A DNA stretch of 64,000 bases from Pseudomonadota bacterium (GCA_021809435.1 JAKBAD010000001.1:62001-126000); one strand, 5' to 3'. Shown: positions 44,345 through 53,358, counted from the stretch's first letter. Notes: a model not told the origin generated them from the sequence alone. Numbers and translations: made by a program.

Positions 44345-45118
44345 AGGCGCCCAGCCCGTGAGAATGCCGAGCTTGAGCGGCATGAGCACGCGACCTTCCT
44401 GCACGGGTAGCCGCGACAGCGCCAGCGGAAACAGCGCGCGGGGGGGAATGCGCCGCGAGCGGGCGCTGAGCGCATTGGTTTCCCCGGCCAGCCGCAAATC
44501 ATGCAGCAAGGTCAGTGGGGCGCGGTATGAGAGGGTAATCTCCTCGAGATCGGCCACCGGCAAGGCAAAACCGGCGCGTTGCAGCAGCCCGGCCACGTCG
44601 CGCAGCTCGGGATATGGCGAGACGCGCGGACTGACCCGCCCGGTCAGCTCCTCCTCGGCTTCGAGCAAGGCCTCGCGAAGCGGCTGGAGCGTGCCGAGCA
44701 GTGGCACGGAAGCCAGAAACAGCCCATCGGGGCGCAGCGCGCGGCGCAGCTGGATGAGCGCGCCAGGCAGATCATCGAACCAATGCAGGCTGAGCGGCGC
44801 GATGATCAGGTCAAACGCGGCCTGGGGCAGGGCAAAATCGGCCGGATCGGTGATCAGGTGGCGCGCGCCTGGGGCGTTTGCCAGCCAGGCGGGCGTGAAC
44901 TCGGCCGAGGTCACGCGCAGCCCGCGCGCCGCCAGCACCGGCGCGGTCAGGCCGCGGCCGCCAAAATCCAGCGCGTCCGTGAAGCGGCGGCTGGTGTCAT
45001 CGAGCCGCTCGAGCAGGCGGGCGGAAAGGTCTTCGAGCACCGGCGCGATGGCGGCAAAGCCGCGCGCGGCGCGTGCGCGGTGTTTGGTCAGGGCGTCGAA
45101 ATCAAAGAGTGGATGCAC
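44339..45118 (-). CDS. SAM-dependent methyltransferase (BioC-like)
   Basis: A 259-residue class I methyltransferase. After a helical N terminus (FDFDALTKHRARAARGFAAI), the motif I strand is degenerate (ALDFGGRGLTAPVLAARG), and FDLIIAPLSLHWFDDLPGAL is the conserved motif around the substrate pocket, as in BioC and NDUFAF5-like proteins. The GTG at 45118 is preferred because upstream sequence is antisense to comF. Its substrate may be a protein arginine of complex I or an acyl carrier ester, as in relatives; the sequence does not decide. Start codons of this gene and comF abut. Confidence 0.82.
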   Translation of the reverse strand: MHPLFDFDALTKHRARAARGFAAIAPVLEDLSARLLERLDDTSRRFTDALDFGGRGLTAPVLAARGLRVTSAEFTPAWLANAPGARHLITDPADFALPQAAFDLIIAPLSLHWFDDLPGALIQLRRALRPDGLFLASVPLLGTLQPLREALLEAEEELTGRVSPRVSPYPELRDVAGLLQRAGFALPVADLEEITLSYRAPLTLLHDLRLAGETNALSARSRRIPPRALFPLALSRLPVQEGRVLMPLKLGILTGWAPS

Positions 45119-45895
45119 ATGAAACCCCTGTTGAGATGGATGCTGGATACTGTGTTGCCGCCCTCTTGTCTCGCCTGCGATGCGCCGGTTGAGCGGGAGG
45201 GGCAGTTCTGCCTGAATTGTTTTCGCGCGGCCAACTTCATCACCGAGCCGGTATGCGCGCTGTGCGGCGTGCCCATGGGCCCGGGCGGCGGCGGGTGTTG
45301 CGCCCCCTGTCTTGCCCAGCCCCGCGCCTTTGCCAGCGCGCGCGCGGCGTTGAGTTATGATGACACGGCCCGCAAGCTGCTCTTGCCGCTGAAATATGCC
45401 GACCATACCGAGGCCGTGCGCGGCCTGGCCGAGTTGATGCGCCGGCCGGGCCGCGAGATGATCGCGGCCTGTACCCTGATTGTGCCGGTGCCGCTGCATT
45501 TATCGCGGTTGCGCGGGCGGCGTTTCAACCAGGCGGCGTTGCTGGCCGTGGCGCTGGCGCGCGCGGCCGCCCGGCCGGTGGATGTCGAGGCGCTGGAGCG
45601 CGTGCGCGCCACCGCCCCGCTCGAGGGGCTGGGCCTTTCGGCCCGCGCGGCTGAGCTGTCGGGGGCGATTCGGGCTCGGGCGGGGGCGCGGCTTGCCGGT
45701 CAGCGTGTGTTGTTGATTGATGATGTGATGACCTCGGGCGCCACCGCCGATGAATGTGCCCGCGCCCTGCTGGCGGGCGGCGCCGCGCGGGTGGAAGTGC
45801 TGACCGTGGCGCGCGTGGGCTTGCGCGACCTGCCGCCGCCCGAGCGGGCGCGCGCCGAGGGAATGAAGACCGCGCCAAGGTTGGGGCTTGCATAG
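45119..45895 (+). CDS. comF: ComF family phosphoribosyltransferase-like protein
   Basis: A 258-residue protein. The N-terminal zinc-finger-like part has CLAC...CLNC...CALCG...CCAPC pairs (about 17-63). The C-terminal PRTase domain ends with the PRPP loop VLLIDDVMTSGATADECARAL (in two parts, about 196-216). ComF proteins are linked to natural transformation, though also present in non-competent species. The ATG at 45119 abuts the divergent methyltransferase start; the ATG at 45140, opening MLDTVLPPSCLAC, is just as plausible and matches the usual ComF start. Confidence 0.9.
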   Translation: MKPLLRWMLDTVLPPSCLACDAPVEREGQFCLNCFRAANFITEPVCALCGVPMGPGGGGCCAPCLAQPRAFASARAALSYDDTARKLLLPLKYADHTEAVRGLAELMRRPGREMIAACTLIVPVPLHLSRLRGRRFNQAALLAVALARAAARPVDVEALERVRATAPLEGLGLSARAAELSGAIRARAGARLAGQRVLLIDDVMTSGATADECARALLAGGAARVEVLTVARVGLRDLPPPERARAEGMKTAPRLGLA

Positions 45896-45921
45896 TTTCG
45901 CGGCGACGCTAATTCAGGCAA

Positions 45922-46179
45922 ATGGCCAATATTGAAATTTATACCCAGCCTTATTGCCCCTATTGCGCGCGCGCTCTGGCGCTGCTGGCCGAAAAGGGCG
46001 TTGTGGTCACCGAAATCAATGCCCCCCACGGCACGCCCGAACGCCAGACGGCGATCGCGCGCTCCGGCGGGCGCACCACGGTGCCGCAGATTTTCATCAA
46101 GGGCCAACATGTGGGGGGCTGCGATGATTTGTTCGCCCTCGAGCGCGCGGGCAAGCTCGACGCGCTGTTGGCGCCATGA
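45922..46179 (+). CDS. grxC: glutaredoxin 3
   Basis: An 85-residue dithiol glutaredoxin. The active site is CPYC at residues 12-15, the cis-Pro segment is TTVPQIFIKG, and GGCDDLFALERAGKLD binds glutathione. It reduces protein disulfides and glutathione mixed disulfides in the cytoplasm. It follows comF by 26 bases, and its stop overlaps the start of the DUF1178 gene (ATGA), the usual pairing in alphaproteobacteria. Confidence 0.97.
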   Translation: MANIEIYTQPYCPYCARALALLAEKGVVVTEINAPHGTPERQTAIARSGGRTTVPQIFIKGQHVGGCDDLFALERAGKLDALLAP

Positions 46180-46634
46180 TTCATTACCAGCTCCGCTGCC
46201 CCGATAGCCACGAATTCGACGGTTGGTTCAAAGATGCCGCCGGCTTCGAGGCGCAGGTGGCGGCGGCGCTGGTAACGTGCCCCGTCTGCGGCAGTGCCCA
46301 GGTGACACGCGCGCTCATGGCCCCGGCCATTCCGCGCAAGGGCAAGCTGGTGGCCGCGACGGAAATATTGCCGCCCGAGCCGCCCGCCCAGCCGCATGCC
46401 GGCGGCGTGATGCCCGATGCGGTGCGTGCCGCCCTCTCCCGCTTGCGCGAAGAGGTGGAGAAAAACTGCGATTATGTGGGGGGTGATTTCGCCGAGGAGG
46501 CACGGCGCATCCATAATGGCGAGGCCGAGGCGCGCGGCATTTACGGCGAAAGCACCCAGGCTGAAGCCGAGTCCCTGGCCGAGGATGGTATCGGCTTCGC
46601 CCGTATCCCCTGGCTGCCGCGCTCGGAATCCTGA
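46176..46634 (+). CDS. DUF1178 family protein
   Basis: A 152-residue protein of unknown function. It opens MIHYQLRCPDSHEFDGWF, followed by a Cys-x-x-Cys pair in LVTCPVCGSAQVTRALMAP, so one zinc ribbon is likely (with Cys8). The C-terminal half is helical and carries the family pattern YVGGDFAEEARRIHNGEAEARGIYG, listed here only as a landmark across residues about 95-125. It overlaps grxC by four bases and is followed by hpnK after five bases. Confidence 0.9.
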   Translation: MIHYQLRCPDSHEFDGWFKDAAGFEAQVAAALVTCPVCGSAQVTRALMAPAIPRKGKLVAATEILPPEPPAQPHAGGVMPDAVRAALSRLREEVEKNCDYVGGDFAEEARRIHNGEAEARGIYGESTQAEAESLAEDGIGFARIPWLPRSES

Positions 46635-46639
46635 GCCCG

Positions 46640-47416
46640 ATGACGCGCGAGATCATATTTTCCGCCGATGATTTCGGCCTGACCCTGGGCGTGAACGAGG
46701 CCGTGGAGCGCGCCCACACCCAAGGCCGGCTGAACCAGGCCAGCTTAATGGTGGCCGCGCCCGAGGCCGCCGATGCGGTCGAGCGCGCCAAGCGCCTGCC
46801 GGGCCTGCGGGTGGGGCTGCATCTGGTGCTGGTCGAGGGCGATTCATGCCTCGGCCATGGGCGGTTACCTGATATCACCACTCCCGATGGCCGTTTTTCA
46901 GCGGACCAGGCGGCTTTGGGGGTAAAATATTTTTTTTCTCCCGCCGCGCGGCGCCAGTTGCGGGCCGAGATCGAGGCGCAGTTCGCGGCCTTCGCCGCCA
47001 CCGGGCTGGAACTGCACCATGCCGACGCGCATAAGCATTTCCACCTGCACCCAACCATCGCGGCCATGATGATTGAGGTGGGCAAACGCCATGGGCTAAA
47101 GCGCCTGCGCGTGCCCGCCGAACCGCCCGCGGTGATGAAGGCGCTGGGCGAGCGCGTGGGGCTGGCCGAGTATGCGCTATATGGCTGGACGAGGCTGCTG
47201 CGCTGGCAAGCCCGCGGGCTGGAACTGCCCGACCAGGTGTTTGGCCTCAAATGGTCGGGGCATATGACCCCAGAGCGCATGGCGCGGCTGCTCCAGATGC
47301 TGCCCGATGGGCGGACGGAGATTTATACCCATCCCGCCACATATCGTGACGACGCCCTGCGTACCCTGATGCCTGATTACGAACACGAGGCGGAGTTTGC
47401 GGCGCTGCTGCGGTAG
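46640..47416 (+). CDS. hpnK: hopanoid biosynthesis-associated deacetylase HpnK
   Basis: A 258-residue ChbG/YdjC-type carbohydrate deacetylase. The metal-binding Asp pair is in FSADDFGLTLGVNEA (about residues 7-21) and the His ligands in LHHADAHKHFHLHP. HpnK is known to deacetylate N-acetylglucosaminyl-bacteriohopanetetrol in cyclitol-ether hopanoid synthesis. The usual partners hpnI and hpnJ are not adjacent, and the other hopanoid genes lie 14 kb away. The family assignment is firm; the exact substrate is inferred. Confidence 0.88.
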   Translation: MTREIIFSADDFGLTLGVNEAVERAHTQGRLNQASLMVAAPEAADAVERAKRLPGLRVGLHLVLVEGDSCLGHGRLPDITTPDGRFSADQAALGVKYFFSPAARRQLRAEIEAQFAAFAATGLELHHADAHKHFHLHPTIAAMMIEVGKRHGLKRLRVPAEPPAVMKALGERVGLAEYALYGWTRLLRWQARGLELPDQVFGLKWSGHMTPERMARLLQMLPDGRTEIYTHPATYRDDALRTLMPDYEHEAEFAALLR

Positions 47417-47421
47417 CTTGA

Positions 47422-48522
47422 TCAGATATGCGCGGCTCTTACGGGGACGGCGTGTGATCGCCAGATCAGCATGGCTATGGCAGCAATGACTGGCGCTCCG
47501 ACAAGAAATAGCTTGATCGCAAAGAAGATGAACAGGCTTGTAAATATCCAGAATAAGGCCAACGGCGCTAACCTGCGCCAATTCTCCCCTGCCGCCTGTG
47601 CGGCGAGAGCTGCGCCAAGGGCGGGGAGATCATAAACATAGGCGTAAGGTGTTGCTAGAAAAACGAGGCAGAGCGTTAGTGCGAGGCGATTTAGAGGCGC
47701 AACAGACGCGGAAGGACGCCAGACCAGCCAGCAGAAAAGAGCCGCCGCCACACTCGCAACACCCTGACAGATATAGGTCGTGTACAAATCAACTCCCAGG
47801 CTGCGTAGTGTCAGAAAGACTGTGACGGCTGGATATTGATAAAATTGTGGCCAGGACTGATCGATGAAATGGCGGGCGACAATTGTGTTGTGGTCAAGGT
47901 AAGCGCGCCAGATGTCAGGGGTAAATATCAGACAAGGCAGGGCGATCAGCAGTACGGCGGTAACAGACGCGGAAATCAACGATCGCCAATTGCGACTGGC
48001 TAAAAAACAGATAGGCAGCAATAAGCCAAATTGTGGCTTGATAATCAGGAAGCCAGAAGCAATTCCCGCAAGAGTTGGTCGTCGATCTGCCTGAGACAGG
48101 GCAATCAAGAGTAGACCAGAGACGAATTCGCCTGTTTGGCCCATGGCCAGACAGTAGAGCGTCGCGGAGGAGACGAGTGTCAGCACGAGGACTGCGCGAC
48201 TATCGCTGAGGAAGAGCGTGGCTATCGCAAGGGTTGCGCTGCCGACCAGCATCCAAGCGAGATAGGCATCGGTCGGTGAGAGCCAGGAAAGCGGTAGCGC
48301 CAGAATTAAAAAGGGAGGTGGATACAGCAGATTTTTAGCGGCGATTGCCAATCCGTTATGAGCGTGGACGGCGAATGCCGCGATGGTACGGAACTGGGTG
48401 AGATCGCCGGGCACAAGCGTATGAGTTTGCAGGAGGCGCCTGTCCATGATCTGCATATCGAGGATCACGGCGCACAGACTGGCCAGGGCCATGACGGTCA
48501 AGGTCGGAAATAGTTTACGCAT
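47422..48522 (-). CDS. GT87-family (DUF2029) polyprenyl-phosphate glycosyltransferase
   Basis: A 366-residue membrane protein with about nine to ten hydrophobic segments. The early periplasmic loop has DLTQFRTIAAFAVHAHNGLA, then YPPPFLILALPLSWLSP, matching the GT87/DUF2029 pattern of an Asp in the first loop and a PPP motif. FLIIKPQFGLLLPICFL is also characteristic. Such GT-C enzymes transfer mannose or arabinose from polyprenyl carriers. The base composition is clearly lower in GC and codon use is more relaxed than in neighbours, suggesting recent transfer. The ATG at 48522 lies 16 bases past the rpsI terminator, and no separate promoter is visible. Confidence 0.82.
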   Translation of the reverse strand: MRKLFPTLTVMALASLCAVILDMQIMDRRLLQTHTLVPGDLTQFRTIAAFAVHAHNGLAIAAKNLLYPPPFLILALPLSWLSPTDAYLAWMLVGSATLAIATLFLSDSRAVLVLTLVSSATLYCLAMGQTGEFVSGLLLIALSQADRRPTLAGIASGFLIIKPQFGLLLPICFLASRNWRSLISASVTAVLLIALPCLIFTPDIWRAYLDHNTIVARHFIDQSWPQFYQYPAVTVFLTLRSLGVDLYTTYICQGVASVAAALFCWLVWRPSASVAPLNRLALTLCLVFLATPYAYVYDLPALGAALAAQAAGENWRRLAPLALFWIFTSLFIFFAIKLFLVGAPVIAAIAMLIWRSHAVPVRAAHI

Positions 48523-48537
48523 GTGTGTGGATGATAC

Positions 48538-48567
48538 AAAAAACCCCGGCATATGCCGGGGTTTTTC
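48538..48567. terminator. rho-independent terminator after rpsI
   Basis: The perfect palindrome CCCCGGCATATGCCGGGG is flanked by A and T runs on both sides, so it can work in both directions. It lies 10 bases after the rpsI stop codon and ends the rplM-rpsI transcript. Confidence 0.93.
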
Positions 48568-48576
48568 TGGTGCAGC

Positions 48577-49068
48577 TTAGCGCTTGGAGAACTGGAAGGA
48601 GCGGCGGGCCTTGGGCTTGCCGTACTTCTTACGCTCAACCATACGCGGGTCACGGGTAAGGAAGCCGGCCGCCTTGAGGATGCCGCGCAGCTCGGGCTCA
48701 TAGAGCGAGAGGGCGCGCGAGATGCCGTGGCGCACGGCGCCGGCCTGACCTGAGAGACCGCCGCCGGTGACGGTGGCGTACACATCGAACTGGTTGTAGC
48801 GGTCAGCCACCAGGAAGGGCTGGGTGATCAGCATGCGCAGCACGGGGCGGGCGAAATACACCGGCGCCTTCTTGCCATTGATGATGATCTCGCCCTTGCC
48901 GGGCTTCACCCACACGCGGGCGATGGCGTTTTTGCGGCGGCCCGTGCCATAGGAGCGGCCGAGCGCATCGCGCTTGGGCTCACGCTTGGGGGCTTCGGCG
49001 GGGGTGCCCGCGGCGGCGGCGGCGGTCAGGTCCTTCAGACCGGCGAAAGCGTTGTTGGTCGCGGACAT
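48577..49068 (-). CDS. rpsI: 30S ribosomal protein S9
   Basis: A 163-residue S9. The first 40 residues are an Ala/Lys/Glu-rich extension common in alphaproteobacteria. The conserved core starts [18 protein letters not shown] and includes [18 protein letters not shown]. The tail ends in the basic [10 protein letters not shown], which reaches the P-site tRNA. The gene follows rplM by three bases. Confidence 0.98.
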   Translation of the reverse strand: MSATNNAFAGLKDLTAAAAAGTPAEAPKREPKRDALGRSYGTGRRKNAIARVWVKPGKGEIIINGKKAPVYFARPVLRMLITQPFLVADRYNQFDVYATVTGGGLSGQAGAVRHGISRALSLYEPELRGILKAAGFLTRDPRMVERKKYGKPKARRSFQFSKR

Positions 49069-49071
49069 CGA

Positions 49072-49536
49072 TTAGGCCCTCTTGTTCTTGGAGTTCAGCG
49101 CGCCGACATCAAGCGACTTTGGCTGCTGCGCGGCGTGCGGGTGCTCAGGCCCGGCATAGACGTAGAGATTCTTCATCTGCTGACGCTGCAGGGGGCCGCG
49201 CGTGATCATGCGCTCAACCGCCTTCTCAACCACCGACTGAGGGTTCTTGCTGGCCAGCCGCTCCTTGATGGTGCGGCCCTTGATGCCACCCGCATAGCCG
49301 GTGTGATAATAAAACACCGAGTCGGTCAGCTTCTTGCCTGTCACCTTCACCTTTTCGGCGTTGATGACAATGATATTGTCGCCGCAATCGACGTGCGGGG
49401 TAAAGGTGGCCTTGTGCTTGCCGCGCAGGCGGTTGGCCACGATGGTGGCCAGGCGGCCCAGAACCAGGCCTTCGGCGTCGATCAGGACCCAGTCCTTCTG
49501 CACGTCCGCCGGTTTGATGGAGAGCGTCGTTTTCAT
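49072..49536 (-). CDS. rplM: 50S ribosomal protein L13
   Basis: A 154-residue L13 with the typical [20 protein letters not shown] opening (from about residue 16) and the [20 protein letters not shown] region. The length is normal. The ATG at 49536 is preceded by a recognisable promoter. It forms a two-gene operon with rpsI, as in most bacteria. Confidence 0.98.
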   Translation of the reverse strand: MKTTLSIKPADVQKDWVLIDAEGLVLGRLATIVANRLRGKHKATFTPHVDCGDNIIVINAEKVKVTGKKLTDSVFYYHTGYAGGIKGRTIKERLASKNPQSVVEKAVERMITRGPLQRQQMKNLYVYAGPEHPHAAQQPKSLDVGALNSKNKRA

Positions 49537-49564
49537 AATTCACCCAAGTAAACGAAGTGGCGGG

Positions 49565-49593
49565 CTTATGGGTGCAAAAGCCTCCCGGGTCAA
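49565..49593 (-). promoter_or_regulatory. promoter of rplM-rpsI
   Basis: On the minus strand TTGACC (-35, 49593-49588) is followed after 17 bases by CATAAG (-10, 49570-49565). The predicted start point is about 20 bases before the rplM ATG. A perfect AT-rich palindrome, GGTATTATAATACC (49608-49621), lies 14 bases upstream of the -35 box and could act as an UP element or factor site. Confidence 0.65.
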
Positions 49594-50513
49594 GGGGTTT
49601 TGATTGTGGTATTATAATACCGCGCCGCATCCGTGGCGGAAGTTGCAGGATTTTTCTGTGGATTCCAAAAGCCTTCGGCGCCGCTTGGCGGAGTGATATG
49701 AAAATTTTCGCCCAAAGACTGCCAAATTGCCGATTGCCCAAGCCCGCATAGCGTGGCTTTGAGCAAAATAGGGGGCGCTATCAGCAGGCGGACGGGCCGG
49801 CCGAGCCCTTGAGCGAGCGCGCGGCATAAATCTGGCGGGGTGAGGGGCACGGGGTGTGCGGCCAGAACCGGGGCTTCTGGCAGGGGGGCGATGAGCAGGC
49901 CCAGCGCCAAGTCGGCCAGATCCTCGACCGCCACGAAAGAGCGCCGGTTGGTGAGCGCGCCAAATGGCAGCGGCACATCTTGGGCAATCAACCGCATGAG
50001 CCGGGGCAGGTTACCCTTGGCGCCGGCGCCCAGCACGGGGGCGGGGCGTAAAATCACCAGCCCCGGGCCAAAGCCCGTGCGCACCGCCTGTTCACCGGCC
50101 AGCTTGCTGCGGGCGTAGAGATCGGCCGGCGCCGCTGGCGTGGCGCATGTCACCGGCCCGGGCTGTGCCCGGCCCAGCACATAAGCGCTGGAGAGGTGAA
50201 CAAACCGGGTCGCCCCGGCCGCGCGGGCGGCCCGCGCCAAGCGGGCGGGGGCGGTGACGTTCTGGGCCGTCCAAAGTTCACTGGGCAGGCCGCGCCGGTG
50301 GCCGAGTCCGGCGGCGTTGATCACGGCATCGAGCGGCGGCAGGGCCAGCGTGGCGTGGGCCAAATCGCCCAGCACCAGCGCCGTGGCGCCATCTGGCACC
50401 GGTGCCGGCGCGCGCAAACCAGCATAAAGCGTGGCGCCGGGCATGGCGGCCAGCGCCGCGCGCAGCACGGCCCTCCCAATAAAGCCGCCCGCGCCCGTTA
50501 CCAGCAGGCGCAT
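49590..50513 (-). CDS. NAD-dependent epimerase/dehydratase family protein
   Basis: A 307-residue extended short-chain dehydrogenase. The N-terminal TGAGGFIGRAVLRAALAAM is the NAD-binding motif (residues 6-24). The catalytic pair is Tyr/Lys in DLYARSKLAGEQAV, preceded by HLSSAYVLG. It resembles nucleotide-sugar epimerases and reductases of polysaccharide pathways; the substrate cannot be named. The stop codon lies inside the rplM promoter region. It is 5 bases downstream of the small membrane-protein gene. Confidence 0.85.
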   Translation of the reverse strand: MRLLVTGAGGFIGRAVLRAALAAMPGATLYAGLRAPAPVPDGATALVLGDLAHATLALPPLDAVINAAGLGHRRGLPSELWTAQNVTAPARLARAARAAGATRFVHLSSAYVLGRAQPGPVTCATPAAPADLYARSKLAGEQAVRTGFGPGLVILRPAPVLGAGAKGNLPRLMRLIAQDVPLPFGALTNRRSFVAVEDLADLALGLLIAPLPEAPVLAAHPVPLTPPDLCRALAQGLGRPVRLLIAPPILLKATLCGLGQSAIWQSLGENFHITPPSGAEGFWNPQKNPATSATDAARYYNTTIKTP

Positions 50514-50518
50514 GCGGG

Positions 50519-51046
50519 TCAGTCGAGCTTCGGCTCGGTCCGGCGGGGGCGCGGCGCCTGAGGCTGCGGGGTCAGCCGTTCCCGCGCATAAGGCTGCAGG
50601 GGCTCGCGCGCGGGGGCAAAGCGCTGGGCGGGCGGTTCGGCGGGAAGGGCGAAGCGCTTGGGTTCGGGCTCGGGCGCGGCGCGGCGTGGCGCGGCGGGTT
50701 GGTCCAAGCCTTGCGCATAGGCATCGCGCGGGGGCTGGGCCGCGCGCGGCTCGGGCGTGTAACTCGCGCGGGTTTTCTTGAGCAGTCCGAAATCGGGTAC
50801 ATCATCGACATAATCAGCGCGGGTGACGGGCGGCAGCGCGCCGCTCATGCGCATTCCCATAATCCGCAGATCATCCTGCATCTGATCGAGCTGGGCCTCG
50901 AGCGATTCGAGACGCGATTTCACCCCAAACACCGAGAAGGGCACCATGAGAAACGCCAACCCCCACAGCAGCACCGGCAGCGCCACCAGCACGATGGCCC
51001 AGCCGGGCAGCCAGTCGGGAAGCACGAAAGGCAAATTGAGTGGCAT
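50519..51046 (-). CDS. hypothetical membrane protein with coiled coil and Pro-rich tail
   Basis: A 175-residue protein without a recognised family. One membrane segment at about 15-40 (WLPGWAIVLVALPVLLWGLA) is followed by a short heptad-like stretch KSRLESLEAQLDQMQDDLRI. The last 100 residues are low-complexity, rich in Pro, Ala, Arg and Glu, and are probably disordered. It lies between purH and the epimerase with short gaps, so it is likely part of that operon. Function unknown. Confidence 0.7.
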   Translation of the reverse strand: MPLNLPFVLPDWLPGWAIVLVALPVLLWGLAFLMVPFSVFGVKSRLESLEAQLDQMQDDLRIMGMRMSGALPPVTRADYVDDVPDFGLLKKTRASYTPEPRAAQPPRDAYAQGLDQPAAPRRAAPEPEPKRFALPAEPPAQRFAPAREPLQPYARERLTPQPQAPRPRRTEPKLD

Positions 51047-51065
51047 GGTGCCCTTCTATAGCACG

Positions 51066-52622
51066 TTAGTGGCGGAAATGGCGCATATTCGTGAACACCA
51101 TGGCGATGCCCGCCTTGTTGGCGGCCTCGATCACCTCGTTGTCACGAATAGACCCACCCGGCTGGATGACCGAACTGGCGCCGGCGGCAATGGCGGCTTC
51201 CAGCCCATCGGCGAAGGGGAAGAAGGCGTCAGACGCCACCGCGCAGCCGGTGAAGTCGAGATTGGCGGCCTTGCCGCGCCAGGCGGCGATGCGCGCGCTG
51301 TCAACCCGGTTCATCTGCCCCGCGCCAACCCCCAGCGTCGCCTGGTTCTTGGCATATACAATGGCGTTCGACTTCACATGCTTGCCCACCCGGAAGGCGA
51401 ACAGCATGTCCTCGATTTCGGTGGGCGTGGGGGCGCGTTCGGTGACCACCTTGAGGTCGGCGGCCGTGATCCGCCCGGCATCGCGCGTTTGCACCAAAAA
51501 CCCGCCCGAGAGCGATTTGAAGGTGCGCGCGGCATCGAGCGGGTCGGGCACGCCGCCGGTGATCAGCAGGCGGAGGTTTTTCTTCTTCGCGAGCAGAGAT
51601 TTGGCGCCCTCGGTCGCTGCGGGGGCGATGATCACCTCGGTGAAGATGGTGGCGATCTTGGCCGCCGTCTCCTCATCGAGCGGGCGGTTGAGGGCGACGA
51701 TGCCGCCAAAGGCCGAAACCGGGTCGCAGGCGAGCGCGGCATCCCAGGCTTGCGCCGTGCTGGCCGCGCTGGCCACGCCGCAGGGGTTGGCGTGTTTCAC
51801 AATCACCACCGTCGGCGCGTCGAACTCGCTCACGCACTCAAACGCGGCGTCGGTGTCGTTGTAATTATTATAAGAGAGTTCCTTGCCCTGGGCCTGGGTG
51901 GCGGTGGCGACGCCAAAGCGGGCGGGCTGGGTGGTGTAGAAGGCCGCCGTCTGGTGCGGGTTCTCACCATAGCGCAGCTCTTGTTTCTTCTCGCCCGCAA
52001 AGCTCACGCGCTCGGGGTAGGCAACGCCGTTCTGGGCCGCGAACCAGCTGGAAATCGCGGCGTCATAGGCGGCGGTACGGGCGTAGGCGGCAGCCGCCAG
52101 CGTGCGGCGGGTGCCGCTGGTGGTGCCGCCATGCTCGGCCAGCTCGGCCAGCACCTGGGCGTAATGCGCGGGCTCGGTGAGCACGGCCACGCTCTCATGG
52201 TTCTTGGCCGCCGAGCGGATCATGGCTGGGCCGCCAATGTCGATATTCTCGATGCAGTCCTCGAACGGCGCGCCCTTGGCCACGGTGGCCTCGAACGGGT
52301 AGAGATTGACCGCCACCAGATCGATGGGGGCGATGTTGTGCGCATGCATCTGGGCGACATGTTCAGGCACGCTCCGGCGGCCCAGAATGCCGCCATGCAC
52401 CTGGGGCACCAGCGTCTTCACGCGGCCATCCAGAATTTCGGGGAAGCCGGTATGTTCGGAAACCTCGGTGACCGGAATGCCAGCCTCGCGCAGTGCCTTG
52501 GCCGAGCCGCCGGTGGAGAGGATCTTCGTGCCATGCGCCTCGAGCGCGCGGGCGAATTCGATCAGCCCGGTTTTGTCGGAAACGGAGATCAGGGCGGTCT
52601 TGATGCGCACAATATCGGTCAC
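51066..52622 (-). CDS. purH: bifunctional AICAR formyltransferase / IMP cyclohydrolase
   Basis: A 518-residue enzyme for the last two steps of IMP synthesis. The IMP cyclohydrolase (MGS-fold) domain is about 1-145 and opens [20 protein letters not shown]. The formyltransferase domain follows, with KHANPCGVA (catalytic Lys-His) and LRYGENPHQ. The GTG at 52622 is chosen: it is preceded by GGAG seven bases upstream and gives the family's usual start. A TTG at 52649 would add nine residues. The 188 bp upstream contain no gene I can support. Confidence 0.96.
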   Translation of the reverse strand: MTDIVRIKTALISVSDKTGLIEFARALEAHGTKILSTGGSAKALREAGIPVTEVSEHTGFPEILDGRVKTLVPQVHGGILGRRSVPEHVAQMHAHNIAPIDLVAVNLYPFEATVAKGAPFEDCIENIDIGGPAMIRSAAKNHESVAVLTEPAHYAQVLAELAEHGGTTSGTRRTLAAAAYARTAAYDAAISSWFAAQNGVAYPERVSFAGEKKQELRYGENPHQTAAFYTTQPARFGVATATQAQGKELSYNNYNDTDAAFECVSEFDAPTVVIVKHANPCGVASAASTAQAWDAALACDPVSAFGGIVALNRPLDEETAAKIATIFTEVIIAPAATEGAKSLLAKKKNLRLLITGGVPDPLDAARTFKSLSGGFLVQTRDAGRITAADLKVVTERAPTPTEIEDMLFAFRVGKHVKSNAIVYAKNQATLGVGAGQMNRVDSARIAAWRGKAANLDFTGCAVASDAFFPFADGLEAAIAAGASSVIQPGGSIRDNEVIEAANKAGIAMVFTNMRHFRH

Positions 52623-52810
52623 GGGGCGGCTCCAGTCTGTATCAACCAATAGAATGCCCAGGCGCGCGGCGGTTTCGGCCGCGCTCCCCGATGGTCTGCC
52701 ATCTCAGCGCCAGTCACGCGGCTGGCGCGCGATGTCGCACGGGCGGCACCGCTTAGCAAGGCATAGAGCGTAAGGCTGGGTTTCGGGAAATGGCCGCCGC
52801 CCGCGGCCGG

Positions 52811-53068
52811 TTAATGCTGCAGGGCGGGGGCGCGCTGGGCGCGGTTGGGCTCAGGGCTGGTGGTGTCGTTCATATCGTGACCGTGCGAGCCGAGGCCACT
52901 GAAAAAGCGGAGCTTGTCGCTGTTCGTGAGGGAGGTGCTGCTGTCTTTGGCGGGGGAGCCATCAGGGGTGGTCACGCCCCTGGTGTGGGCGTCAACCATA
53001 TTTTCGGCTTGCCGGTGAAAACGCGGCACAGCCCACAACATGAAACCGGGCTGGAATTTGGTCGGCAT
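52811..53068 (-). CDS. small hypothetical protein
   Basis: An 85-residue frame beginning MPTKFQPGFMLWAVPRFHRQ. The ATG at 53068 has a good GAAGG ribosome-binding site seven to eight bases upstream. Composition differs from antisense shadows: it contains an acidic/polar stretch (DGSPAKDSSTSLTNSDKL) and no long Arg/Pro runs. There is no membrane segment or known domain. A small stem-loop (GGGCT/AGCCC, about 53091-53103) lies just upstream. I do not recognise it; it could be a real but lineage-specific gene. Confidence 0.5.
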   Translation of the reverse strand: MPTKFQPGFMLWAVPRFHRQAENMVDAHTRGVTTPDGSPAKDSSTSLTNSDKLRFFSGLGSHGHDMNDTTSPEPNRAQRAPALQH

Positions 53069-53358
53069 TTTATCAACCTTCAAGTTGTGATGGGCTTTTA
53101 GCCCAACCCGTCGGGGCGGGCCAGACGGGAAATAGCGCAAAAGAGTTAATTTTTGCCTAGTTATATGAAATGTTTCTATCCATAACAGTTCTGTGACAGT
53201 ATTTTGGAAAAAATTTGTGCGTTGCGGCGTTTTTGTGCAATGCCGTTGTTGCGGCGCAAAAACTTATGACGGTATCGTTAACAATCTGCCCGCGAAGGCA
53301 GGCAGGGCGTTGGGGGGACATATCGCCAGCGGGGCAGGGGGGTGCTAAAAGGCGGTCC

